From assembly GCA_023014335.1 (NCBI GenBank), contig JAECYW010000039.1, positions 1-64,000 on the forward strand: a stretch of 64,000 nucleotides of DNA, given 5' to 3'. The first letter of the stretch is position 1. Each line of letters opens with the position of its first letter. Below the pieces are notes generated by a model. It ran no database searches. It had not been told where the DNA came from and worked only from the letters and a program-made list of their open reading frames with translations. The translations under genes were made by a program, and so were the position numbers. The DNA is from Galerina marginata. Taxonomy: Eukaryota; Basidiomycota; Agaricomycetes; Agaricales; Galerinaceae. This document shows positions 25,301 through 34,962 of this stretch, in pieces.

Positions 25301-25415
25301 AGACGAAGTCGCAATGATCGAACAACTCGGTAAAAATGTGGCCCAAGGAGACGATTCAAATTCTTCGGACCGTCATGTGGAAAGTATGGACGAAAAAGAA
25401 AAGGTTAAGGATTGA
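22397..25415 (+). CDS. MFS sugar transporter (lactose-permease-like), 26 exons, 527 aa
   Basis: All exons are in phase: 22397-22487, 22538-22571, 22634-22665, 22728-22739, 22793-22851, 22908-22931, 22993-23144, 23216-23289, 23345-23384, 23437-23467, 23522-23658, 23714-23764, 23824-24000, 24059-24066, 24118-24147, 24203-24231, 24285-24384, 24447-24542, 24603-24625, 24683-24708, 24779-24868, 24922-24948, 25010-25028, 25088-25156, 25213-25235, 25286-25415. Sugar-porter signatures are present: TSSTNGYDGSMVNGLQSLPQ, ADIMGRK in loop 2-3, PESPRWL before the central loop, FFSQWSGNGLASYYLNKVLD, CDKIGRRK in loop 8-9, EILPYNLRSRG and LVETKNRTLEETA. Twelve TM helices are expected, in the plasma membrane, importing a sugar with protons; QWSGN/YNLRSRG types include lactose/cellobiose permeases. 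The acidic tail is hydrophilic. Two introns use GC-AG borders and two exons are only 12 and 8 nt. Confidence 0.95.
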
Positions 25416-26613
25416 AATACCCAGGGGTTCGTTTTCTTGCGTTCAAATACACGACCGATCTCAATCACTATGCAAATGACTGCCTTGCTCTAAATTTTTA
25501 GATGGAGGTTATCATTTTGATTTTTCAGCTTTCTCGTCGTATATCGTCCCAATGATACTATTTTTCAAATATCTATCCCTTTTCCACGGGCTTTAGTCCA
25601 CCATCCTGGAACAATCAGACAAACGAAAACCGAAACAAGCCCACGGAAAATGACCGAGAGAGATGCCTAAAGTGAAAAAAGATCGCATACGAACTCAGGC
25701 CGAACTCAGGCCAGGACGATTTCCTTCCAAACTTTCCCTGGGTGAAGTACGTACTCCATACAATCCTGAAAGAGAAAACCAATCCCTCTTCTCTCTGCCA
25801 CGAGCTTCTCCTCTCCCTGCCAAGCAATAAGCATCACCCAATAAAAAGGTCTTTTGAATCTGAACCTGTCATTGAAGAAATCTTTAAATTGATCCATCTT
25901 CGAGAGGAGTACAAGTTCGTGTGGGCCGAGAACGCCTTTCATTAAGTTGGGGTCGTCAAACAGAATCCCGCCACATACCACCCCGTCGGCGCCTTGTAGC
26001 TTCATTGTTGAACTTTTCTCTTTACCGCCGTACTTGAAGTCTTCATCGCCTGAGTTATCATCTCCCTCTTCGTCTGTCGCTTTATACGGGTAGTCAAAAT
26101 CCTTGATAAGAACCACGTACGCAAAAAAGTGCAGGAAATGGTAGTTTCGCTTCTTCATTTCTTCACGGATAGTCTCTGTGCGATGAATATCCTCCTTGTC
26201 GTCGGGAGTAGTCCTGAGCTTCTCCAGCGCCACGTCAATGGTACGGCCATATGGATCGCTCAAACTCGGCCGGTAACCTATGTGGCGCTCCTCTGGCTTG
26301 CCATGTTTGAGCTGCGACTCTAAATCCCATACTAGCTCAAGGTCAGCTGTCCCGGGGCAGCGTTTGTACCATACAATGTAGGTCATCCCCCGCAGCCAGG
26401 AGTTTGTGTCTGCAGAGGATTTACAAAAGCGGCCGTAACCATCTCCGATCCCTCGCCATCCTGCCCATGACCAGCTTGGAAATCCTAACCGGCGTCCGGG
26501 TGGGGTATCATCTGGAAATACATCCCAGAAAAGGATACTGATGTCAAAGCATGAGGTGAATAGCCCTTCAAGTAGCCCAGATCTTGTTTGAACTGACAAG
26601 AAACGAAGGATTC

Positions 26614-26622
26614 CCATGAGAC
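26614..26622. repeat. left target-site duplication CCATGAGAC
   Basis: Nine bases directly outside the left terminal inverted repeat. The identical CCATGAGAC lies directly outside the right end at 29132-29140. Because a C precedes both copies, the true length could be 9 or 10 bp, or 8 with slightly longer ends. Confidence 0.85.
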
Positions 26623-26665
26623 GGGCACAAGAAAATTACCGTGTACTACCGAGCACAGCCGTGCA
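26623..26665 (+). repeat. left terminal inverted repeat
   Basis: Partner of 29089-29131. Conserved blocks shared by both ends are GGGCA, AAATTACCGTG, CTACCGA, CACA and CCGTGCA, in the same order and spacing. Confidence 0.85.
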
Positions 26666-26785
26666 CGGCTTACCGTGCATCAGCCAGTACCGTGCACTAC
26701 CGAGCACTGTCTGGGTTTTCAGGTGGGTCGTACTGTGCATTACCGTGCATTACAGAGTTAGCAGTAGCTGTTACCGTGAAATGAT
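26636..26785 (+). repeat. CCGTGCA motif array, left
   Basis: At least six copies of TACCGTGCA-like units (variants ACCGTGTA, GCCGTGCA, ACCGTGAA), irregularly spaced, begin inside the left inverted repeat. Subterminal arrays of short motifs are typical transposase-binding regions of several DNA transposon superfamilies. Confidence 0.8.
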
Positions 26786-26835
26786 AAAAGAAGTAAATTT
26801 CAGTCCGTCAATTTAAACTACAAGCAGTAAAGTAA

Positions 26836-27870
26836 TTAAGTGGTATTTTTCTTTTTGATTGGGCGAGGTTTGGGTGCGGGTTTCGATGTGACTGGTTGTT
26901 CGACGGAGGGAGTATATTGTATGAAGTCTGGACCTTGCTATAATCATGGTCAGGACACTGTTATCATCTCAGATTATGGAGGCAAAGTCCTACCTGAATA
27001 TCGTCTTCGTCAAATGAATGATCGTCCTTATTCCACTCGTAGGGGATATTGGAATAAGGGTCCCAGTTATCCTGGTGATGTCAAACATCCAAACCCCACT
27101 GATAGCAACCTGCAATGCCGGCTTGAGCTGAAACCTCGAACATTTCTTCATCGAGCCGATACAGGCATTCACATTCGACATTGACATCGACCAAGCGTGA
27201 AGGGGTACCTGTAAATTGAACCTCCCAAGCTCGTTCGAGAAGTTTCTGCCAGCTGAATTTCGCTGTCTTCGGATCAGAATTTAGAGAATGAGCAATGTAA
27301 AGCGTATAGGCATGAGCAATAGGCAAGTATCCAAGCCAGGTCAATCGGAGTTCCTTGTCCTCGAGAGTGATATGGACATCGAAGCAGTTGGCAATTCGGG
27401 CACGGTCGAGGACTGAGAGAGAGCCGACGTACGGAACCAGGGTACTGTGCAGTGGATTCTTCGTGCCTTCGAGCCATAATTTTGCAGGTATGAATATATC
27501 CTTTAAGTCGTTAAACCGGTGGGTAGTGAGCTTGGTAAGAATGTCTTTGAAGGGAGAAAGAATCTCGTCAATCTCCTTTGTGTAAGGAATCCTGGTCGGA
27601 TCGGCCAGGACGTCCTCGGAGTTTTCGACTTCGAAAGCATGCTTCCATTTCCCGAGCTGGGATTTGTGATTTAGCTGCGCATTTTCATCTAAGTCAAAAT
27701 ACTCACCCTAATTGTCCGTCGAGCGACACGAACGATGTCAGTGGGTTCAACGAGTGATACTCCACCGGCCACAACACTGGTCGACGTAAAATCAGTTTCC
27801 CTCCACCACTGAACCCGCCAGTCGCCGCCATTTTCAGTTGCAAAGCGGTTCAGATTGAAGGACAATATAG
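26836..27870 (-). CDS. unrecognised multi-exon gene carried inside the transposon
   Basis: Four exons join in phase on the minus strand: 27870-27707, 27656-27135, 27071-26994 and 26937-26836, ending at TAA. Introns of 50, 63 and 56 nt are host-like. The product is mixed alpha/beta (e.g. NGGDWRVQWWRETDF, then HAFEVENSEDVLADPTRIPY, then SLSVLDRARIANCFDVHITL). It ends in an acidic Asn/Asp-rich segment (NKDDHSFDEDDIQ) and a Pro/Lys-rich basic tail (KPAPKPRPIKKKN). Exon 27870-27707 begins mid-codon, so at least one upstream exon is missing from the model; the frame at 28419-28607 could belong to it. I do not recognise the family. It could be the element's own gene, or a captured host gene. Confidence 0.5.
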
Positions 27871-28036
27871 CTTACCATGGTTAATGCTGGTAGTATCAAG
27901 GAAAGGAAGGATATAATCAGCAGATAATCACCTTGAAATTTGTCGACTGATTACCCATACCGACCGATCATTTCCAAGGCCGTTCCACAGATCAGGTCCA
28001 AACGGAATCAAATTGTAAGTTCGGCCTCCGAATCCC

Positions 28037-28236
28037 CTACCGTGCACGAATATGACCCGGCCGTGCAGTTTTGCGTCTCTACCGTGCACGGAAGTGCAGT
28101 GCAGTGCATTAGCGTGCACTAACGTGCAGTACCGTGCGCTGCCGTGCAAGGGCCGTGCAGGTACCGTGCAGTACCGTGCAGAACCGTGAAGTACCGTGCA
28201 GTTCCGTGAGGTGCCGTGCAGGTTCCGTGTAAGTGC
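28037..28236 (+). repeat. CCGTGCA motif array, central
   Basis: The densest of the three arrays, with about 13 CCGTG cores in 200 bp, mostly as ACCGTGCAG-type units 10-12 bp apart and all in the plus orientation. It lies upstream of the internal gene and could be its promoter region or the former end of a nested copy. Confidence 0.8.
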
Positions 28237-28418
28237 TTAATTGAGCTTTGTATTCTAATTTTTACAGCTTAAATTTATTAAAGAACATTGAAATTGGAAT
28301 TCTACGCGATACAAGCGCTCGTTTTGCTCGTTATCGGCACGTTGTTACTAAATTTAGCCAACTACCAAATTAGAGCTCAACCCCCTGTATTATGTATGAA
28401 AATTATGTTTACCTGACT

Positions 28419-28607
28419 CTATACATGTAATATATTTGTTTCCCTCTTAAACACCTTTCGGATGAGTCCCAAATCTCCCTCGTAGGTCAAAAATTGATCC
28501 CAGAACATAAGATTGTACGCCCATATTGTCGGACGGTCCGGTGACCCGGCGCAACGGCTAGGAAGCCAGTAATATAATTTCCAATGCAATCCGAGTCCGA
28601 CGGTCAT
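28419..28607 (-). CDS. short frame in the transposon, possible first exon
   Basis: An ATG-started frame of 62 codons with aromatic-rich sequence (LHWKLYYWLPSR, then TIWAYNLMFWDQFLTYEGD). It lies upstream of the internal gene on the same strand. It could be an exon of it, but the splice connection across the central motif array is not resolved. Confidence 0.25.
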   Translation of the reverse strand: MTVGLGLHWKLYYWLPSRCAGSPDRPTIWAYNLMFWDQFLTYEGDLGLIRKVFKRETNILHV

Positions 28608-28736
28608 GAATTTTGGTATATAAGATCTAATAGGCCTATTCTACATACTTACTGTGTTTCATATAATACTGGTTCGCAGGGGATGAGCTATGATACAAAT
28701 TAGCGAGGACAGTTTCAAAGTCACACGGTACAACAC

Positions 28737-28898
28737 TTTTGCCACACGTGATCTTGTGGCAAAACGGTTGCAACGCGGGTTCACTGCTCTGCAACAAGAC
28801 TGAATGCCTTCAGAAGCATTCATTTCTTAGTTTATTGTGTTTAAAATAATTTCTAGCTATATGATATACGAAGACTAGCAACTTTCTCTCCGAAAGTT
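28737..28898. repeat. row of four perfect-stem hairpins
   Basis: Stems: TTTTGCCACA 28737-28746 with 28755-28764 (10 bp, 8-nt loop); GTTGCA 28767-28772 with 28790-28795 (6 bp); TGAATGC 28801-28807 with 28816-28822 (7 bp, 8-nt loop); AACTTTC 28880-28886 with 28892-28898 (7 bp, 5-nt loop). All lie inside the transposon, between the internal genes and the right end. Confidence 0.6.
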
Positions 28899-28998
28899 TA
28901 TCTCAAAAGAGCTGCTGCAGTTTGCGCGCAAGATTTTTTGAGCGCGACGGCAGGAGGAACGTGTGGGAAACCGCTCAACTCTGACAGCATGTCACGAC

Positions 28999-29125
28999 TG
29001 ACCCCCGTGCATGTACCGTGCGGCTTAGGCAACTAACGTGCACTTACCACAGAAACCGTGAAATTACCGTGAAATCGTGCGCGGTGGCTGCACGGTTGTG
29101 TTCGGTAGCGCACGGTAATTTCCAA
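28999..29125. repeat. CCGTG motif array, right end
   Basis: Plus-oriented units (ACCGTGCGG, AACGTGCAC, two ACCGTGAAA) give way to inverted ones (TGCACGGTT, GCGCACGGTAA) that form part of the right inverted repeat. Confidence 0.7.
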
Positions 29126-29131
29126 TTGCCC
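29089..29131 (-). repeat. right terminal inverted repeat
   Basis: Reverse complement of the left end over at least 43 bp with about eight mismatches and no gap. It is followed directly by the second copy of the target duplication (29132-29140). Confidence 0.85.
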
Positions 29132-29656
29132 CCATGAGACCATGGACAGTATCGGATTCCTTGGTTAAGTTGCGATAACTATACCGGAAGAGCTGGGAAT
29201 TGAAAGCTTGTAACGGTTTTGGCTCATTGTCAGCTAGGAAGTCGATTCTACTGCCGGAGTCTAGGACGGCGTTGATGGCAGTAGGGAAGTTATCGTATAT
29301 GGTGTCCTCACTCCAGCAGTTTGCATGACAGCGAAAATAAATGCGGTGTTCGGTAAAGATTAGGGTGCGGTACGAGAGAACCAACTCCTGTAAACTGAGG
29401 AGTGTTTCTGTTTCAAAGGTTTGGAAAAAGAGGTGTACAGGAGCTTGACTTACGTCCACCCTCGGGTCTTGTGCGCGCCGGCACTCCTAAAGCCCATCGC
29501 ATTGTACACACCGGTCGTGAAGGTCATTTTAATTCCCGGTAGAACCTCAATAATGTCTTGGACCACATCCCGGGACCCAGAATGCAAACCGGGTAAGCCT
29601 GCGTTGGCGTCTACTCCGTGGGCTGCTATGATAGTAAGAGGGAGTCCTTTCCTCAT

Positions 29657-31329
29657 AATTTTACCAGTTGAAGTAAATGACCTTCTTGTGGTGTACTGGA
29701 TGGGTAAAAAATTTCTGCCGACTGCGAGGCAAGAAACCTAGACACAACTACGGAATTCGTAACCCGATTTCTGAACGCGGGAATTGGGCAAAGAAAATTA
29801 GCCCGTCCAATTTTGTCTTTGCCTTAATCGGAGCCTCTCGAACAGTTGAAACGTTGACGGGTCACTGGGTTTGTCCTGTATTCTACGCGGACGGTCAGTA
29901 ATCGTATTCTGCATGTCTTGTTTTTTAATTTACATATCAAATCCCCAAACGGTTACTCCGTCAGTCCGCAAGGCAGCGATTAAAATGTTCTGGCCTCGAG
30001 TTGCTTGATGATTTCAGTAAGTCTCCTTCCATGCGCATCAGGAAACTCCGCATTCTTGTATGAATCCCGATGCCATTTTATGGTCTGGAGACAAGTATGC
30101 CTGTTCATTGTTTCCTGTGATTGGGGATTTAGTTGTAGCATTCAAAAAGAACATTGCATATATGCAGGGTTGGCATCAACACACCAAAACCACGTTCTGC
30201 GGAGCTACAACTTATCTCACCCCAAAACACCATGCGGCCTGAATCGAGGCCCATGTTCTCCCGAATTACTAAAACTAAAATATTGAAAGCACCCAAGTCG
30301 CATCTTCCCCTACAATAGAAGATTACAAGAGCGGCATTTCACACACGGTACTTTTTCAACAGCGCAAGAGAGTCGCCGCTTCATCTGACGCGTCCGTTAA
30401 ATTCGCCCGCTTCCTCTGCTCTGCCTTGATCACTTAACTTATATCAAGACTTCGCTTGTCAAACGTGATATTTAACCTTTTATTTACGTGACCTCTCGGA
30501 ATGACTCGCCATTTATTCTATTTACCGAAGACAAGGTGGTGAATATAGGATTCGGATCGAATTTTTGCAGCCTTCGCTCGATTCCTAAATCCCTTACGAA
30601 CCCCACATTTACGTGGAAGAATGAAGAGAACGGGATTGGTCTAGGTCCACGCAAGTCATCATCAACTTCCCTGCAGTATGCGAAGTTTACTTGAATAAAG
30701 CATTCACGCAGGGCTCGGAGCACCAGATAGGGTAAAAAACGATGGTCAATTTTTACCAGGTGATCCGGACGCCAATAAATTTTCTCATTGCGTGTCATCG
30801 AGATTGCAGACTAACAAGAATCGCCACCCTGCTGGCTCTAAAGTCAGTCTGGCTTTCACTTGGTATTCGTCTCGCTTTGAATGTCAGGATCATGGAAACA
30901 CGAGTCGCTTCGACCAGGGTTTTTTTGTCTCGTGCTCGTCCTCCTGCTCGCTATTTTCCTGATAAGTTACTCTCAAGGTCGGTCTCTGCTCTGTACCGTG
31001 CTTATCTCTTTAATTAACCACCTCCGCGAACCATCCGACCCCAATTTACTCCTTTCTCGCACCTCCCATCCTTTTACTCCGATATTTAAAGTCAACGGCC
31101 TCGTCAATAGGCCCAGGCCCTATTCCCTTCTTCCTCCACGGTTTCTGGTCGACGCCCCCATTATTTTCCAAAGAACCAAATTTAAACGTGCAACTCGCTC
31201 TGGTACCACTGGTACAGGTGATTACATTCACCCCACTCGCGCACGCGGTGGTTTATCAGCTATTCGTCCACTTCGTTTTTTAAAGACGAGGATATACAAT
31301 CTTCTCAAACGGCTCCAGAGGATCGAAGT
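29657..31329. other. no clear gene; possible remnants
   Basis: The missing 5' half of the HET gene would be expected from 29657 upward but no HET motif is readable there. An ATG-started minus-strand frame of 104 codons at 30484-30798 (contains HRFLPYLVLRALRECFIQVN) is not recognised. A plus-strand frame of 60 codons at 30060-30242 is likewise unknown. The last few hundred bases are C/T-rich and may be the promoter of the small gene at 31330. Confidence 0.3.
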
Positions 31330-31778
31330 ATGTCAATGTCTTCCGGGGATCAGGGGCGGGGCGGATACGACCCAACCCACGGAGGATATTTCGGGGGGCC
31401 GCCACCACCAGCGCCAGTATCGTCGTCCACCGGAGTTGGGTCGCCACTGGTTGGGCAAGTAAGTCCCATTAATACTCTATGCCTTCCAATGCTAGTTTAC
31501 TAACTATACGTCTACTTAGTGGAGGCAGTTCGTCCAGAATCAACCTGTCGAGGTCAACATTCAAGGACAAGGTTGGGTTGTTGGCGCTGTAGTCGCCGTA
31601 GTACACGCCATGCAGGCTGTAGGCATTTAATCTAACCGATTTTCACTTATTGATTTTTTCACAGTTCGGCAGTACGGTGAAGGTTCGATTTCGGAGACCT
31701 CAATATCGTCACGATGAAGAGGAGACCTTTCCGAATGAGCCAGATTATATTCGCCCACGCCAGAATCCGAGGCATTGA
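31330..31778 (+). CDS. small hypothetical protein, 3 exons, 113 aa
   Basis: Exons 31330-31458, 31520-31618 and 31665-31778 join at codon borders and close at TGA; introns are 61 and 46 nt with good GTAAGT and GTAGGC donors. The N-terminus is Gly/Pro/Ser-rich (GGYFGGPPPPAP). It is followed by a compact beta-like core (WRQFVQNQPVEVNIQGQGWV, then VVAVVHAM, then VKVRFRRPQY) and an acidic/Pro C-terminus with YIRPRQNP. The core looks like the small conserved fungal proteins built round a V-E-V...G-W-V-x-G...V-x-V-R-F beta barrel, but I cannot name a family. There is no signal peptide. Confidence 0.65.
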
Positions 31779-33022
31779 AAAGTTACTTAGTATATCTGTA
31801 TCCATGTTCTTCCATTTTTTTTAGTACTTCAAGCCATCCATTGGCCAGATACTGCATCGTTCCGGTATAAATTATTCATGTAAATTTGATGCAAATTTCC
31901 ACCTTGTAACTTGTAAGGCGGCTTTCAGGTGGTCATATACATACATATAGAAAGTGCCCTGACTATTGAAAACAAAATACCGATCTCACCCAATAAAACA
32001 CTCAGAACCATTAGTACAACTAGCGAAGGAATGAGATTGGGTGGGTAGTAGCGGCGGTTTGGGTTGTTTGGGATAAGAGAAAATCGCGGAGTCCCAATAA
32101 TGCCGTTGTCATCTGGTCTGTCGTGCGAAACAGTCGTCAAATCCCATCATTTCTTTCTTCCTTTCCCCCCGTCGTCCACGCGCCTTGCTGGTTGTTGCCT
32201 CTCTGCTCGTCGTATTGACCCTGTTGAATCGTGGACCAGCCCTTATGTTCTTTGTTTGTCGTCTGTAGACGCAGCGTCAATGCCAGCCGCGTTGGCTGAG
32301 GGTACGCTGTCGCTGTCGATCACGACGACGACAGCGCCACGGCGACCACTTCGCCCGCCCCGAATTCACCGTCTCAACAACAGGAAACTCTGGCCGTTTG
32401 AGCCCTTCCTCCACGGCGGCAGAACGAGCAACCTCCAGTACGCTGGACCGTGTTAGGAGTTCACGACGTAGCTTGCTCGCGATTGGGCTCCATTTCAGGT
32501 GATTTTCATTATGCTCTTGATCCTCGGGGTTTCTTCGACCTTCAACGGTCCGTAGTACGCCACTACTTTGGAATGTATGCATCGATTTCCTTTTCCAAAT
32601 GGAGTCTTCACTAATCCATCTTTACATTCAGCTTGGACACCTAACAGCACCTCTTTCGTGTCCACACCATCAGCCGGATTAGGTTCCGAAAGTCGCTTGC
32701 CGAAGCTTGGCCCCCCTTGTGTCGCTCGCTGTTCTTAGGGGGTGTGGGGTGTGTTAGTCGACGGAGTGCTTCGCCGTGTCAAGGTACGTTGCAAGGCTTG
32801 TCATAAGGCAGAGTCTCAGTAATTTTCTAGCCTGAATGTAATACTTTGATATGTCGTAGTAAGTTGCCTTTTTTGTTCGAGAGATTCAGTAGACTTATGA
32901 CTTATGTTCTAGCATTACCTATTTTGAATATATTCTCGACCTTTGCTATATGTTCTGCACATTCGTGCTAATCCGCAAGTCCAATGCAACTCATTGACGC
33001 CATTATTCTAAGTATAAATAAT
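31779..33022. other. intergenic
   Basis: No recognisable gene. A minus-strand frame of 101 codons starting at ATG 32582 (Arg-rich, ending 32277) and an overlapping plus-strand frame exist. Neither has family support or clear splice sites. Confidence 0.3.
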
Positions 33023-34962
33023 CTACAAACCGACAGCTGCCTTCAATTTCGCGAAATTGGGCGTTCCGAGGCCAGTTACCGGATCCCAACCCGCTTTAGC
33101 TGGGAAACCGTTGGTACTGCACCCTGGGTTACTCCCTACGTCAACAGTTAGTAAGTATATGCTACATTTTTTCTTGAATTTCGAACACTTACCGGTCGTG
33201 ATATCGTTTAGGGCAGCTTGACCAGCGGCCGAATAAAGGAACGGGTTCAGGAACCCAAGGGGCGGCTTCCCAGCCGCGATCAGCTGGTCATTCAGCAGCG
33301 CAATAACGCTCGCGAATATCGGGCTCGAGCAGCTCGTTCCGGCCACTGGCTCGCTCGTTCCAGCAATGATGATCTCCACGTTTTCACCTTGGGCAGAGAC
33401 GTCGGGGAACGCTCGGCCTGATGTATTGAATTTGCCCGAGTTCGTAGTGCCCAGAGCGGTTAGATACGACTTAACAGCAGCGGACTGGTAGGTCGGTTGG
33501 CCAAAGTAGTTGGAGAAGCCGCCTGAAGAGAAGGTCGCAGCTGTTTCGGTTGGGTTCCCGGAGGTGGCACCGACGGAGGTCATGAACGGGCAGCCTGAGG
33601 GGAATGTCGGGACGAAAGTTTTGCAGGTGGCGGATTGGGAGCCTGATACACCGCCGTCGCCTGAGGCGAAGAGGATGGAGGTTCCACGCGCGCCGAGTTG
33701 CATGTAGGCGTTGCACAAGGAGCTGGTTTATTTGATATGTTAGTAAACTTTCTTGTCCGTTAAGTTAACGACTGATTAATGTGCTTACCTCGCCAGACTT
33801 CGAGAAATTGTGTTTTCGTTTTGGCCGTAAGAAGTGGTCAGGACGGTCGGGGGTTTCGCTTGAGCAAGGAGTGCATTGATGATATCGAGAAACCCCTCCA
33901 GCGCGCCGTCCTGGAAGCTGCTACCGACGGAGATAAAGGTAGTGGGTACCTTCGTGGCGAGCCCAATGGTATACTGAATGTCTAAATTAGCTTCGACGCC
34001 TGCCTGGCTTTTCGTTTGTGGGTTCGTTCCGCCATCCAGGGTCTCAAGAGTGAACGTGGTCGCGTTCGACATGTCAGGGCGGAATACGCGCAGGAAGGTG
34101 GCGAGGTCGACTTGGTTGGCAAATTGCTGGATGAACCCGGAAACTGCGAGGACGTTCGATGATTGTGTCGCGGGAGTGGTAGGAATGCCATATTGAGCTT
34201 GAAGGCAGGGAGGAGTGACTGCTGATGAACACGACAGTGCCGCGGTACGTTCTTCTAGGTCTTGAGGTCCTCGTGCAGGAGGTTTGGGAGTCGAAATAAA
34301 TGGGAGGTGGACGTGTGGGTTGTCGAAACTACACATAAATCGTAGGTCAGTGTAGAAACCCAAACTGGAGCCTGGAACTTACGTCGTGGTAGGATGGACG
34401 ACGTCAATATGGCCCTGTAATGCAGATGGAATTGAATACGATAACGTTCGAACAAATTCCTTCCCGGTTTCAGTATGTTTGAACACTTGGAAGTTAGCAC
34501 CCAAAAGCGTGTTCGCTTTTTCGATCGGAATAGAGAACTGGAGCCAATCGCCAGCCGGTGACGCGGTCTCGGGAGAGATTTCGTTGCTCGAAAGCCACTG
34601 GTTGACCAGCGAAACTGTATCGGAAGTCGGAGTAACGAAGGCTTCGACCTGGAGAGAAATATTCAGAAATATTGGACATGTATGTATGTATGGCGAATGC
34701 ATACCTCTTCTTTGGATAAATGTTGACCGTAGAGTTGGTTTCCGGGAGTGCTGACAGCCATCAACGCGTCCTCGAGTCCCGCAATGTTATTTTGGTGAAG
34801 CGCAACGCGGAGCTTGATAGTCTGGTCATGAGGAGGGGCACCTTGTTGGATGAATCCGTCGGGCGCGCTGCTGCGCTGGTCATGGACGATCTTGTTCAGG
34901 AACAGAGGATTTCCTAGCGCTGCTGCCACAAACACCGAGAAGAAAAGAAATCGCGACAGCAT
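33023..34962 (-). CDS. sedolisin (S53 serine-carboxyl protease), 568 aa
   Basis: Five exons: 34962-34705, 34648-34383, 34328-33789, 33722-33193 and 33135-33023, all in phase; introns 54-66 nt. A signal peptide (MLSRFLFFSVFVAAALGNP) is followed by an activation propeptide of the tripeptidyl-peptidase type (about residues 35-180: LRVALHQNNI, YGQHLSKEEVEAFV). The catalytic domain follows, with the Glu/Asp pair in EANLDIQY, the oxyanion Asp in FASGDGGV and the catalytic Ser in AGTSCSSPIFAS. The C-terminal Ca-site region is GWDPVTGLGTPNF. The enzyme is secreted and active at acidic pH, releasing tripeptides or cleaving internally. The length is typical of fungal sedolisins and all key residues are present. 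The start is chosen for the signal peptide. Confidence 0.95.

Larger units (their letters stand above)
26623..29131. mobile_element. DNA transposon with TIRs, 2509 bp, inserted in the HET gene
   Basis: The ends are inverted repeats: left from 26623 begins GGGCACAAGAAAATTACCG, and right read backwards from 29131 begins GGGCAATTGGAAATTACCG. They align without gaps for at least 43 bp with about 35 identical positions. The element is flanked by a perfect CCATGAGAC duplication. A 9-10-bp duplication suggests a Mutator-like element; 8 bp would suggest hAT or KDZ types. No transposase is recognisable. Instead the interior carries an intron-containing gene on the minus strand, repeat arrays of a CCGTGCA-type motif near both ends and in the middle, and a run of hairpins. 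It is probably non-autonomous, or autonomous of an unrecognised type. Confidence 0.85.
25706..29656 (-). pseudogene. HET-domain gene split by a DNA transposon and lacking its 5' part
   Basis: Remaining coding pieces, in order on the minus strand: 29656-29454, 29394-29132, and after the transposon 26613-25706. The HET domain shows TIIAAHGVDANAGLPG, then KTRGWT joined across a 59-nt intron to LQELVLSYRTLIFTEHRIYF. The C-terminal half has CFDISILFWD and the hallmark FPSWSWAGW. With the insertion and one copy of its target duplication removed, the frame continues without change from the HGLMG codons into ILRFLSV, so the gene was intact when the element landed. Upstream of 29656 I cannot find the first half of the HET domain. 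The 5' end is therefore missing or decayed. HET proteins act in fungal non-self recognition and can trigger cell death; this copy should be inactive. Confidence 0.85.

Noticed and set aside
26636..26785. Possible CRISPR-like or satellite array
   Set aside because: Units are short, irregular and without constant spacers, and they lie inside a eukaryotic transposon; subterminal repeats explain them better.
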